Below, in pieces: positions 43,527-60,165 of a stretch of 64,000 nucleotides of DNA; position 1 is the first letter of the stretch, and every line of letters starts with the position of its first letter. This DNA comes from DASXSB01 sp036506275 (GTDB taxonomy: Bacteria > Methylomirabilota > Methylomirabilia > Rokubacteriales > CSP1-6). The stretch covers positions 76,670 through 140,669 of the forward strand of contig DASXSB010000039.1 of NCBI GenBank assembly GCA_036506275.1. Reading direction: 5' to 3'. The notes under the pieces are model-generated. The model searched no databases. It saw nothing but the letters and a program-made list of their open reading frames with translations, and had not been told where the DNA came from. A program made the translations under genes and the position numbers.

Positions 43527-44692
43527 GGTGCCCTCCCGGAAACGACGTGCGCAGCGGTCGTCGCGAAGCGCGCAGCCGAGAACGGACCCAGGTCCGTCCC
43601 CGGCGCGTTGCCGAGCATCTGAGCGGCCACGACCTTGCCGCTGTAGGCGCCGAGCGTCAGACCCGTGGGGCCGTGTCCGGTGACGAGAAAGATCCCGGAG
43701 ATCCCGGGGACGGCGCCCAGGACCGGCAACGTGTCCGGCGTCAGGGGACGGAGACCGACGCGGATCTCGCGCACCTCCGCCGACGCCAGCCCCGGCGCCA
43801 CCCGCAGCGCCTCGTCGAGTACTTCCCGCACGCCGGCGGCCGTCGCGTGCGGCGCGAAGCCGGAGCCCGTCTCGCGCGTGGCGCCCGCCACCACGCGGCT
43901 GTCTCCCCACGCGACCAGATAGTGGTGGTGGAAGGCGCTGACCATGGGCCACGCACTCGTGTCCACGCCGCCCAGACCGAGGTGAAGGATCTGTCCGCGC
44001 TGCGGCGCCACCGGGATCGCGATGCCGAGTTGCCGGCCGAATGCCTCCGACCAGGCGCCGCCCGCGATGGCGACCGCGCCCGCGCCGACCACGTCCCCAT
44101 CGACCACGACGCCGCTCACCGTGTCGCCGTCGCGCACGAGGCGCGTCACGCTGCCGTCCCGAATCGTGAGCCCACGTGCGACGGCGGCCGTGCGGAGGGC
44201 GCGATTGAGAAGGCGCCCGTCCACGCGCGCCGCCTCGCGCGAGTAGATGGCCGCGCGAACGGGCGCGAGCGGAGGGAAGAGCTCGCGCGCGTCGGCGGCG
44301 GTGACCTCGTGGAGGTCGGCAGGTTTCGGCAGCCCCCGCGCGCGCTGGCGCTCGAAGATGATGCGACGCGCGCGCGCGAACGGCTCCACCTCGTCGTCGG
44401 TGACGGCGACGACCAGCTTCCCGCACCGCGCGTAGCCCGTGTCGCCCGCCTGCTCCGCGCGCAGGCGATCGACGAGCGCGGGATAGTATGCGACGGCTTC
44501 CGTGGCCAGCCGGAACCACGCGTCGGGATCGCGGCTGTTCGTTTCGGGAGAGAGGATGCCGGCGCCGGCATCGGTGGCGCGCCCGTCGTCGGCGCGGTCG
44601 AAGAGCACCGTGCGCGCGCCCGCGCAGACGAGATGGTAGGCGGTGGCGGTGCCGAGGAGACCGCCGCCCACGACCGCGGCGTCGAAGACCAT
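43523..44692 (-). CDS. DAO-family FAD-dependent amine/amino acid oxidase (ThiO-like)
   Basis: A 389-residue flavoenzyme. FAD-binding motif AAVVGGGLLGTATAYHLVCAG at the N-terminus, RVDGRLLNRALRTAAVARG, IAGGAWSEAFGRQL, and the C-terminal site LVTGHGPTGLTLGAYSGKVV. Relatives are glycine oxidase, sarcosine oxidase and D-amino acid oxidase, which oxidise an amine or amino acid with release of peroxide. The substrate could be what the adjacent binding protein captures. The ATG at 44692 starts the operon; the stop overlaps the binding protein start. It diverges from the dienelactone hydrolase gene. Confidence 0.92.
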   Translation of the reverse strand: MVFDAAVVGGGLLGTATAYHLVCAGARTVLFDRADDGRATDAGAGILSPETNSRDPDAWFRLATEAVAYYPALVDRLRAEQAGDTGYARCGKLVVAVTDDEVEPFARARRIIFERQRARGLPKPADLHEVTAADARELFPPLAPVRAAIYSREAARVDGRLLNRALRTAAVARGLTIRDGSVTRLVRDGDTVSGVVVDGDVVGAGAVAIAGGAWSEAFGRQLGIAIPVAPQRGQILHLGLGGVDTSAWPMVSAFHHHYLVAWGDSRVVAGATRETGSGFAPHATAAGVREVLDEALRVAPGLASAEVREIRVGLRPLTPDTLPVLGAVPGISGIFLVTGHGPTGLTLGAYSGKVVAAQMLGNAPGTDLGPFSAARFATTAAHVVSGRAP

Positions 44693-44747
44693 GGCGGATT
44701 CTACCTTGTTCCTGGCGATACACTCCGTCGTAGGGAGACCACGCCAC

Positions 44748-45524
44748 GTGCGCACGGCCGGCCTCGCGCTTGGGATTGCACTGACATTCGCCATGACCAC
44801 GGTCGCGGCGGCGTCCGGCGTGCGATTTCCGTCCGCGTCGGCGTCCGGGCTCTCGATCACCGCCGAGCTCGAGGAGCCGGAGAGCGAAGGCCCGAGCCCG
44901 ACGGTGCTGCTGCTGCACTCCGCGGGCGGCATCAAGGGCGACGCGCAGTGGGCGGACTATCAGCAACGGCTCCGCCGCGCCGGCTTCGCCTCGCTGCTCG
45001 TGGACAGTTACGGCCCGCGCGGCCGGACGAGCATGCGATGGTGGAGCTCGCGGCTCGGCCGCGAGCGCGTCCTCGATGCGGTGGGCGCGATTCGCTATCT
45101 GCACACGCTCGCGAACGTCGACAAGGATCGGATCGCGGTCATCGGGGCCAGCGACGGCGGCCGCGTCGCGCTGGAGCTGGTGACCGGTGACGGCGCGGAC
45201 GCTCCGCCCGTGAACGCGGTCGTGGCCTATTACCCGGCGTGCCCGCAGCATCGTGTCACTGTGCTGCGCGCGCCGGTGCTCGTCCACGAAGCCGCCCGCG
45301 AAGACTGGCCCGTGCGCTGTGGCGAGCTGTTCCAGAGCCTGGCCGCGGCGGGGGCGTTGTTTCAACGCGTCCGCTACGCCGATGCCCGCCACGGCTTCGA
45401 CAATCCAAACTTCGCGTCGCGCCTGTGGACACCGCGCGGCTCGCTGCAGTACGACGCTGTCTCCGAGCGGGAGGCATGGACCCGGACGGTGGAGTTCCTG
45501 CTCCAGCACCTCGGGCGACGCTGA
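44748..45524 (+). CDS. Dienelactone hydrolase-family protein, exported
   Basis: A 258-residue alpha/beta hydrolase with an N-terminal signal (AGLALGIALTFAMTTVAAAS). Active-site elements: LLLHSAGGIKGDAQW, nucleophile elbow VIGASDGGRVALE with Ser in place of the Cys used by classical dienelactone hydrolase, and the His near YADARHGFDNP. It probably hydrolyses a lactone or ester in the periplasm. GTG at 44748 follows GGGAGA. The histidine phosphatase gene begins 26 bases after its stop. The start is less certain because the frame is open upstream. Confidence 0.82.
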   Translation: MRTAGLALGIALTFAMTTVAAASGVRFPSASASGLSITAELEEPESEGPSPTVLLLHSAGGIKGDAQWADYQQRLRRAGFASLLVDSYGPRGRTSMRWWSSRLGRERVLDAVGAIRYLHTLANVDKDRIAVIGASDGGRVALELVTGDGADAPPVNAVVAYYPACPQHRVTVLRAPVLVHEAAREDWPVRCGELFQSLAAAGALFQRVRYADARHGFDNPNFASRLWTPRGSLQYDAVSEREAWTRTVEFLLQHLGRR

Positions 45525-45549
45525 CGCCGGCCCGCGCTACAGTGTTCGC

Positions 45550-46161
45550 GTGATCTTCCTGATCCGGCACGGCGAGACCGTCGGTAACGCGGCCCGGGTC
45601 GTTCAGCGCCCCGACAATCCGCTCTCGCCGCGCGGGGTGGTCCAGGCCGAGTGCCTGGGCCGTCGTCTCGCGCGGGAAGGGATCGCGCGCATCGTGGCGA
45701 GCGATCTCACGCGCGCCGCGACCACCGCCGAGATTCTCGGCCGCGCCACCGGCGCCCCGTTGACGTTCGAGCCGCTGCTGCACGAGCGCAACTTCGGCGA
45801 TCTCCGCGGCACCCCGTATGCCGAGATCGACTTCGACATCTTCGGGCCCGACTACGCACCGACCGGCGGGGAGACGTGGCCGGCGTTCCACGCTCGCGTC
45901 GATCGCGCGTGGGCGCGCGTGCAGGCGCTCGCGGAAGCTACGGACGGGCATCTCGCCGTGGTCACCCACGGGCTCGTGTGTCGTTCCCTGGTGTCCCGGC
46001 ATCTGGCACTGCCGGAGGGCGAGACGGTGCCGGTGATCTGGAACAACACTTCGGTGACGATCGTCGAGTGCCCCGCCCCGTGGCGCGTGCGCCTGCTCAA
46101 CTGCGTCGCGCACCTCGAGAATCTCGACGCCGTCCCGCTCGCCGATTCCGGAGTCGTCTGA
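45550..46161 (+). CDS. Histidine phosphatase (phosphoglycerate mutase-like)
   Basis: A 203-residue protein of the histidine phosphatase superfamily: phospho-His motif FLIRHGETVGN, SDLTRAATTAEIL, ERNFGDLRGTPYAEIDFD, and the second catalytic motif AVVTHGLVCRSLV. Of the cofactor-dependent mutase type, it more likely removes phosphate from a small molecule such as a sugar phosphate or nucleotide. GTG start at 45550 with little Shine-Dalgarno signal. It lies in a run of co-directional genes 44748-48062. Confidence 0.9.
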   Translation: MIFLIRHGETVGNAARVVQRPDNPLSPRGVVQAECLGRRLAREGIARIVASDLTRAATTAEILGRATGAPLTFEPLLHERNFGDLRGTPYAEIDFDIFGPDYAPTGGETWPAFHARVDRAWARVQALAEATDGHLAVVTHGLVCRSLVSRHLALPEGETVPVIWNNTSVTIVECPAPWRVRLLNCVAHLENLDAVPLADSGVV

Positions 46162-46188
46162 TCCTCGTTCCCGGGGAGGACCCACGCC

Positions 46189-47082
46189 ATGTTGCCGACA
46201 CACGGGCGCTACGAGTACTCGAACATCACGACGCGGCCCGACTACACGTGGCCAGGCGGACGGCGGCTCGCCGTGTACCTGGCGCTCAACATCGAAGCCT
46301 TCGGCTTCGGCGTCGGCAAGGGCGCCGCCATCGCGCCGCCCGACCAGGCGCAGAGCCACAGCGTCTACAGCTGGCGCGACTACGGCAACCGCGTCGGCAT
46401 CTGGCGCCTCTTCGAGCTGCTCGACGAACTGGGGCTGCCTGCCGAAGCGCAGATGAACACCGCGATCTACGACGTGGCGCCCGACATCCCGGCCCGGCTG
46501 CGCGCGCGCGGTGACGAGATCCTCGGCCACGGCGTCACCAACTCCGACGAGCAAGGCCAGTTGAGCGAGGACAAGGAGCGCGCGCACATCGAGGACGTCA
46601 CGGCGACCATTGCGCGCCACGAGGGCGCGCCGCCGCTCGGCTGGATGAGCCCGTGGCTGTCGAACAGCGCCGTCACCCTCGATCTCTTGCAGGAGGCGGG
46701 GTACCGTTACGTGATGGACTGGACGATGGACGACCAGCCCATCTGGTTGCGCACGCGGAAGGGCCGCCTCCTCGCCATTCCCTATCCGATCGAGGTGAAC
46801 GACACCCGCGGCATCGTCTGGTACCGGTACACCGCGGAAGAGTTCGCCGACATGATCGTCGATCAGTTCGACGAGATGCTCGCGCAGTCGGCGCGCCAGC
46901 CGCTCGTGTGCCCGATCTCGCTCCATCCGTTCGTGATGGGGCGGCCCTATCGCATCCGGCGCCTGCGCCGGGCGCTGCATCACATCATCCAGCATCGCGA
47001 CCGGGTGTGGCTCGCGCGCCCGCGCGAGATCTACGCCCACATTGAAGCTCTGCCCGGCGGCGTGGTGCCGGGCAGCCGCTGA
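46189..47082 (+). CDS. Polysaccharide deacetylase-family (PuuE-like) protein
   Basis: A 297-residue NodB-fold protein. Features: RRLAVYLALNIEAFGFG, WRDYGNRVGIWRLFELLDEL, MNTAIYDVAPDIPARLRARG, ILGHGVTNSDEQGQLSEDKE. These follow the allantoinase PuuE / peptidoglycan deacetylase-like subgroup rather than chitin deacetylases. It probably hydrolyses an amide in a small or cell-wall molecule; the substrate is not known. GGGGAGGA precedes the ATG. It is followed 41 bases later by the gluconolactonase-like gene. Confidence 0.9.
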   Translation: MLPTHGRYEYSNITTRPDYTWPGGRRLAVYLALNIEAFGFGVGKGAAIAPPDQAQSHSVYSWRDYGNRVGIWRLFELLDELGLPAEAQMNTAIYDVAPDIPARLRARGDEILGHGVTNSDEQGQLSEDKERAHIEDVTATIARHEGAPPLGWMSPWLSNSAVTLDLLQEAGYRYVMDWTMDDQPIWLRTRKGRLLAIPYPIEVNDTRGIVWYRYTAEEFADMIVDQFDEMLAQSARQPLVCPISLHPFVMGRPYRIRRLRRALHHIIQHRDRVWLARPREIYAHIEALPGGVVPGSR

Positions 47083-47123
47083 ACGTCGACGACTCGCTGA
47101 ACGGAGAGGAGAGGAGACGAGCG

Positions 47124-48062
47124 ATGACTGCGTTCAAGCCCGCCTACACCCAGCTCGCGTCAGGCCTCCGCTTTCCCGAGGGGCCGGTGGCGATGCCGGA
47201 CGGCTCCATCGTCCTCGTCGAGATCGAGCGCAGAACCCTCTCGCGCGTGACGCCGGACGGGAAGATCCACGTGGTGGCGAAGCTCGGCGGCGGGCCCAAC
47301 GGCGCCGCCATGGGGCCGGGCGGAAGGATCTACGTCACCAACAACGGGGGCCTCAAGTTCGTGGAGCGGCCGGGCAAGCTCTTTCCCGTCCTCCAGGCCG
47401 AGGACTACACGAGCGGCAGCATCCAGGTCGTCGATCCCGAGACCGGCAAGTTCGAGACGCTCTACGACCGCTGCGACGGCCAGCGGCTGCGGGGCCCGAA
47501 CGATCTCGTGTTCGACGGTGCCGGCGGCTTCTGGTTCACGGACCTCGGTAAGACACGCGAGCGCGACGGCGATCGCGGCGCCGTCTACTACGCGAAGGCC
47601 GACGGCTCGATGATCAAGGAGGCGATCTTCCCGCTCGAGCGACCGAACGGCATCGGGCTCTCGCCCGACGAGCGCACGCTGTACGTCGTCGAGACGCCCA
47701 CCGCCCGCTGCTGGTCCTTCCGCCTCTCCGCACCCGGCACCATCGAATCCGCCAACGGACCGTACCGCGGAGAGAAGGGCGCCGTCGTGGTCGGCCTCGG
47801 CGGCTACCAGATGTTCGATTCGCTCGCGGTCGACGGCGAGGGGCACGTCTGCGTGGCCACGCTCATCACCGGCGCCGTGAGCGACATCTGGCCGGACGGC
47901 AGCCGCGTCGACCAGTACCTGCTGCCGGACATGATGGTCACCAACGTCTGCTTCGGCGGACGCGATCTCCGGACCGCCTATGCCACGCTCTCGATGGGCG
48001 GCACGCTCGTCTCCTTCGAGTGGCCGCGCCCCGGGCTGCCGCTGCGCTATCTCAACCGCTAA
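47124..48062 (+). CDS. SMP-30/gluconolactonase-family protein
   Basis: A 312-residue six-bladed beta-propeller lactonase. Conserved parts: GLRFPEGPVAMPDGSIVLVE, GPNGAAMGPGGRIYVTNNGG, RGPNDLVFDGAGGFWFTDLG, RPNGIGLSPDERTLYVVETP and the blade YQMFDSLAVDGEGHVCVATL. Metal ligands would be the Glu of FPEGP, Asn of PND and Asp of DSLAVD. It opens a sugar or aromatic lactone. A GGAGAGGAG ribosome site lies ahead of ATG at 47124. Last gene of the co-directional run. Confidence 0.94.
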   Translation: MTAFKPAYTQLASGLRFPEGPVAMPDGSIVLVEIERRTLSRVTPDGKIHVVAKLGGGPNGAAMGPGGRIYVTNNGGLKFVERPGKLFPVLQAEDYTSGSIQVVDPETGKFETLYDRCDGQRLRGPNDLVFDGAGGFWFTDLGKTRERDGDRGAVYYAKADGSMIKEAIFPLERPNGIGLSPDERTLYVVETPTARCWSFRLSAPGTIESANGPYRGEKGAVVVGLGGYQMFDSLAVDGEGHVCVATLITGAVSDIWPDGSRVDQYLLPDMMVTNVCFGGRDLRTAYATLSMGGTLVSFEWPRPGLPLRYLNR

Positions 48063-48089
48063 CCGTGATGTCCACCGCGGTCGGCTATC

Positions 48090-48506
48090 TCACCCGCGGA
48101 CGGCCGCGCGGTGCTGACTCTCGAGCGTCGGCTTCATGACGGCCAACCCCTGGTCCATCAGACCCGCCACGTACCCGGCCAGCTCGTTCGGTAACAGGTC
48201 GGCGATCCACACGATCCGGCTCCGCCCGGCGGCTTCCTCGAAGACCTGGACGGAGGCGTTGTGATGCGTGAGCCGTCCTCCGACGACGGCCCACACGAGT
48301 CGCCGCGCCGTGTCGTCGACGTCCACGATCAGCTCGCGCGCGACCAATCCGTTCGCGAACGTGACGACCCGCGCGTCCCCGTCGAGTCGGCTGTCGACCA
48401 GGAAACCTGGCACCAGCCGCTTGTGCGGGGCGCCCACATCACGAACGGCCTCCCATACATCCTGCGCGCGCGCCTCGACCTCGATCTCCCTGCGAATGGA
48501 AGCCAT
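48090..48506 (-). CDS. SRPBCC/START-like small protein (polyketide cyclase type)
   Basis: A 138-residue helix-grip protein: SIRREIEVEARAQDVWEAVR, GFLVDSRLDGDARVVTFANG, RRLVWAVVGGRLTHHNASVQ, and C-terminal amphipathic helix NELAGYVAGLMDQGLAVMKP. This fold binds a hydrophobic small molecule and some members act as cyclases; the ligand is unknown. AGGAGGAA lies 7 bases ahead of ATG at 48506. It is convergent with the propeller gene and stands alone. Confidence 0.9.
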   Translation of the reverse strand: MASIRREIEVEARAQDVWEAVRDVGAPHKRLVPGFLVDSRLDGDARVVTFANGLVARELIVDVDDTARRLVWAVVGGRLTHHNASVQVFEEAAGRSRIVWIADLLPNELAGYVAGLMDQGLAVMKPTLESQHRAAVRG

Positions 48507-48647
48507 GTGTTCCTCCTGCACGTCACCCTACAGTGCCTAGCAAGCGCGTATCTTCCAGAATCTTGGCGGCTCGGTGGACGCGCGGAACCGGCCATCGCCC
48601 GCTCCCGCGCGATCGGTTCGTTCCACGGAGAGTCGTGAACTGGTGTG

Positions 48648-49743
48648 CTACGGGTGATCGAAGACGCGCTCCGCCTGGCGCGCCTGCCACATGCGCGTGC
48701 GCCAGCGGACGCCGATCACGATCGTGAAGACGAGGCCGATCATGGCGAGGACCGTGATGGTGGGTGGGTAGCCGATCCGTTCGATGAGCAGGCCGGAGCC
48801 GATGAGCCCGAGAGGGAGGCCGTAGACGGCGAGCATGCGCACGCCCATCACGCGTCCGCGGAGGCGCGGTCCGGCGACGGCGAGGAGGGTCGCGATCATT
48901 GCGATCATCGCCACGTTCTGCACGAAGCCGGCGGCGAGGAACAGGACCAACCCCACGCCCATGTGCCGAGCGTGGCCGAAGCCGAGCAGGAACACGTACC
49001 ACAGCGCCGTGCAGAGAAGGGTCCATCGTTCGGCGTGACGCGGACCGCCTGTCAGCACCATCGTGATCGACGCGAGCAGGCCGCCCGTCGCGAAACTGGC
49101 GGCGAGGAGCCCGAGACCGGTGGCGTCCACGCCGTAGACACGTTGCGCCGCATACGGCAGCAGACCGCCCGAACACCGGATACGCGGTGAGGTTCACCAG
49201 GAGACTCGCCGCGTAGAACGCCGTGACGAAGAGGTAGGTGGGCCCGACACCGAGCGCGCTGGAGAGGCCGGCGCCCGCGAGCGCGCCGCCCACACGCGCG
49301 GAGTCCATGGTCGCGCGCGACATGCCGAGGGCGCCCATGAGGTGAGGGCGCGGGATGCTCTCGCCGATGAGCGTGTTGCGCATGACGAGGTCGTTCGGTC
49401 GCACGACGCCTGACAGTCCCGCCACCACGAGGACCCACGCCGGCGTCAGCAGTTCGGTGAGCGCGAGCAGGGTGAGGACGGCGGCGAGGGTGGCGTAGAT
49501 CGCGCGCATCGCGCACAGCATGATCCGGCCGCCGAGACGGTCCCCGAGAACACCGAACATCGGAGCCGCCAGCGTGCCCAGGAACTGCAGCGAGCCGAAG
49601 GCGGTGAGCCACAGCACGGAGCCGGTCTGGACGAGGACGTACCAGCCGAGCACGAGCGTCTCCATCTCGAACGCCCACGAGGTGAGGAGGTCGGCCGGCC
49701 ACTGGAAACGGAAGCTCCGAACACGAAAGGCGGCAAGGGTCAA
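48648..49743 (-). CDS. MFS transporter split by a frameshift
   Basis: Two minus-strand frames make one protein. The 5' part (49743 to about 49175) starts TTG, MTLAAFRVRSFRFQWPADLL, and carries helices such as FLGTLAAPMFGVLGDRLGGR, ending at LVNLTAYPVFG. The 3' part (about 49175 to 48648) begins SGGLLPYAAQRVYGVDATGL and contains GLVLFLAAGFVQNVAMIAMI and RLRGRVMGVRMLAVYGLPLG. A single-base shift near 49165-49185 separates them. Together they make about 365 residues and about ten membrane helices of the major facilitator type. It is either a recent pseudogene or an assembly error. Confidence 0.82.
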
Positions 49744-49788
49744 CGGCGCATTCTACCTTGTGCTACCCTCGCCACCCGAGGTGCGATC

Positions 49789-50556
49789 GTGCGACCAAAC
49801 AGGATGAAGCAGATCTGGCGTGAGGGCCGGTTCGTCACCCTGGGATGGCTTTCCGTGTCCCACGGGTTCACGGCGGAGGTCATGGCGCGCCAGGGCTTCG
49901 ACGCGCTGTGCGTGGACATGCAACACGGCCTCACCGACATGAACGACGTGTGGCCGATGCTCCAGGCCATCTCGCAGACCGACACCGTCCCCGTGGTGCG
50001 GGTCCCGTGGAACGACCCCGCCACCATCATGAAGGTGCTCGACCTCGGGGCCTACGGCGTGATCGTGCCGCTCATCAACACGGCCGACGACGCGGCGAAG
50101 GCCGTCGCCGCCTGCCGCTATCCGCCGGTCGGCATGCGATCGTCGGGTCCGGTGCGGGCGCTCCACTACGGAGGTGCCGATTACCTGGCGCAGGCCAACG
50201 GCGAGATCGTGGTGATGGTGATGATCGAGACGAAGGAAGGCCTCGCCAACCTCGATGCGATCTGCGCCACGCCCGGACTCGACGCCGTCTACATCGGTCC
50301 CGCCGACCTCTCGTTCGCGCTGGGGCTGCCGCCCGGGCCCGACAAATCGGATGCGCTGCACATGGCCACCTGCGACAAGATTCGCGAGGCGGCCCACCGC
50401 CACGGCATCAAGGCGTGCATGCATTGCGCGAGCGCGGCCTTCGCCGCGGGCGCGGTGAAGCGCGGGTTCGACCTCATCATGCTCACATCGGATCTCGCGT
50501 CGATGATCGCCGGCGCCCGCCGGCAGCTCGACGATCTCAAGGCCGCCACCGCCTGA
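49789..50556 (+). CDS. HpcH/HpaI-family aldolase
   Basis: A 255-residue class II metal-dependent aldolase: opens RPNRMKQIWREGRFVTLGWL, QGFDALCVDMQHGLTDMNDV, VPVVRVPWNDPATIMKVLDL (Arg of substrate site), MVMIETKEGLANLDAICATP (metal ligand Glu) and VYIGPADLSFALGLP (metal Asp). It cleaves a 2-keto-3-deoxy or 4-hydroxy-2-keto acid into pyruvate and an aldehyde. GTG at 49789 fits the conserved MRPNR start; ATG at 49804 is the alternative. It heads a three-gene run with the 56-residue protein and an LLM oxidoreductase. Confidence 0.93.
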   Translation: MRPNRMKQIWREGRFVTLGWLSVSHGFTAEVMARQGFDALCVDMQHGLTDMNDVWPMLQAISQTDTVPVVRVPWNDPATIMKVLDLGAYGVIVPLINTADDAAKAVAACRYPPVGMRSSGPVRALHYGGADYLAQANGEIVVMVMIETKEGLANLDAICATPGLDAVYIGPADLSFALGLPPGPDKSDALHMATCDKIREAAHRHGIKACMHCASAAFAAGAVKRGFDLIMLTSDLASMIAGARRQLDDLKAATA

Positions 50557-50593
50557 AGTGACCGAACGCAGGATCACAGGAAAGGAGCGACCG

Positions 50594-50764
50594 ATGAAGT
50601 CGCGAGCGTCGGCCGCCGTGAAGGCGGAAGCTCAGGCGGGCGGGTGCTGGGATCGCGTGGAGAAAGAGCTGAAGCTGCCGAAGTATGAGAAGTGGCCCGG
50701 GTACGAGACCGGCCTCCCGATGGTCCTGCGCCGCTACTGCGGACTGTGGGGCCGCGGTACATGA
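50594..50764 (+). CDS. 56-residue protein of unknown function
   Basis: A small soluble frame: MKSRASAAVKAEAQAGGCWD, then RVEKELKLPKYEKWPGYETG and closing [13 protein letters not shown]. It has two Cys and several Trp/Tyr. AAAGGAG precedes ATG at 50594 and its stop overlaps the next gene by ATGA, so it looks translated and coupled. I do not recognise a family; it could be a subunit or leader for the LLM enzyme. Confidence 0.55.
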   Translation: MKSRASAAVKAEAQAGGCWDRVEKELKLPKYEKWPGYETGLPMVLRRYCGLWGRGT

Positions 50765-51792
50765 AGCTCGGTCTCAGCATCGGCTACTCGGGGTCGGAGC
50801 TGCGCCTGCCCCTGGGGCAGGTGCAGCGCGCGGAGCGGCTCGGCTTCGACTCCGTGTGGACGGCGGAGGCGTACGGTTCCGATGCGATCACGCCGCTCGC
50901 CTACCTGGCGGCGGTGACGCAACGGATCCGCCTCGGCACCGGCATCATGCAGCTCGCCGCCCGTACGCCGGCAGCGGCGGCGATGGCGGCGGGGACGGTG
51001 GACGCGCTCGCCGGGGGCGGACGCGTCATCGCCGGCCTCGGCGTCTCCGGTCCTCAGATCGTCGAGGGCTGGTACGGCCAACCGTGGGGACGACCGTACT
51101 GGCGCATCCGTGACTACGTCGCCATCATGCGAAAAATCTTCGAGCGCAAGGAGCCGGTGGCCCACGCCGGGCGCGAGATCGCGCTGCCGTACACCGGCCC
51201 CGGCGCCCTCGGCGTCGGCAAGCCACTGGTCTCGATCCTCCACATGAACCCGCGCCTGCCGATCTGGCTCGGGACCGGCACCGAGGCGAACGTCAGGCTG
51301 ACGGCGGAAATCGCGGACGGCTGGCTGCCGCTCGGCTTCGTGCCACGCCTCATGCCGACGCTGCGCCCGTGGCTAGAGGAAGGTTTCCGTCGCGCGGGCA
51401 CAGGCAAGGGCTTCCGCGACTTCGAGATCCAGCCCCGGGCGGACGTGGTGATCACAGACGATGTGCGCGGCGCCCTCGCCCGCATGAAGCCGCGGGTGGC
51501 CCTCTACGTCGGCGGCATGGGCCACCGCGACAAGAACTTCCATAAGGACATGATGATCCGCCGCGGCTTCGGCGACGCCGCCCAGCGCATCCAGGAATTG
51601 TATTTGGCGCGGCGAAAAGACGAGGCGACGGCAGCCGTCCCGGATGAGTTCTGCGACGAGATGGCGCTCCTGGGGCCGGTCGGCCGCATCCGCGAGCGCT
51701 ATCGCGCGTGGGCGGACTCCGGCATCACCGGACTCACGATCGTCACCGACCAACCCGAAGCCATGGAGCTGATGGCGCAGCTCGCGCGATGA
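50761..51792 (+). CDS. LLM-class (F420- or flavin-dependent) oxidoreductase
   Basis: A 343-residue luciferase-like TIM-barrel enzyme. Landmarks: [100 protein letters not shown]. The layout matches F420-dependent reductases such as methylene-H4MPT reductase relatives; with no F420 genes here the cofactor could also be FMN. It probably oxidises or reduces a small organic molecule supplied by the aldolase operon. Overlaps the 56-residue frame by 4 bp. Confidence 0.92.
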   Translation: MKLGLSIGYSGSELRLPLGQVQRAERLGFDSVWTAEAYGSDAITPLAYLAAVTQRIRLGTGIMQLAARTPAAAAMAAGTVDALAGGGRVIAGLGVSGPQIVEGWYGQPWGRPYWRIRDYVAIMRKIFERKEPVAHAGREIALPYTGPGALGVGKPLVSILHMNPRLPIWLGTGTEANVRLTAEIADGWLPLGFVPRLMPTLRPWLEEGFRRAGTGKGFRDFEIQPRADVVITDDVRGALARMKPRVALYVGGMGHRDKNFHKDMMIRRGFGDAAQRIQELYLARRKDEATAAVPDEFCDEMALLGPVGRIRERYRAWADSGITGLTIVTDQPEAMELMAQLAR

Positions 51793-51808
51793 CCTCTCCC
51801 GGTCCACC

Positions 51809-59787
<7,979 letters not shown>

Positions 59788-59788
<1 letters not shown>

Positions 59789-60165
59789 TGGCGAAGATCC
59801 TCCTCGTCGAAGACAACGAGATGAACCGCGACATGCTCTCCCGGCGCCTCGTCAAGCGCGGCTACGAGGTAGCGATCGCGCTCGACGGCGAGCAGGGACT
59901 GGCCATGGCGCGTTTGGAGCTGCCGGCTCTCATCCTGATGGACATGAGCCTGCCCGGGATCGATGGCTGGGAGGCGACCCGCCAGCTCAAGGCGGCGCCG
60001 GAGACGCGGCGCATCCCCGTGATCGCTCTCACCGCCCACGCCATGGCCGGCGATCGCGAGAAGGCCATCGCGGCCGGCTGCGACGACTTCGACACGAAGC
60101 CCGTCGAGCTTCCGCGCTTGCTCGAGAAGATCGAGGCCTTGCTCCGACAGACAGGGGCCGTATGA
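59788..60165 (+). CDS. Single-domain (CheY/Spo0F-like) receiver
   Basis: A 125-residue stand-alone receiver: ILLVEDNEMNRDMLSRRLVK, phospho-acceptor Asp52 in LILMDMSLPGIDGW, IPVIALTAHAMAGDREKAIA, and conserved Lys in FDTKPVELPRLLEKIEALL. It has no output domain, so it is a phosphate carrier between proteins or binds a target. Start overlaps the giant kinase stop (TGATG) and its stop overlaps the cyclase gene by ATGA. It is the likely middle step of the phosphorelay. Confidence 0.94.
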
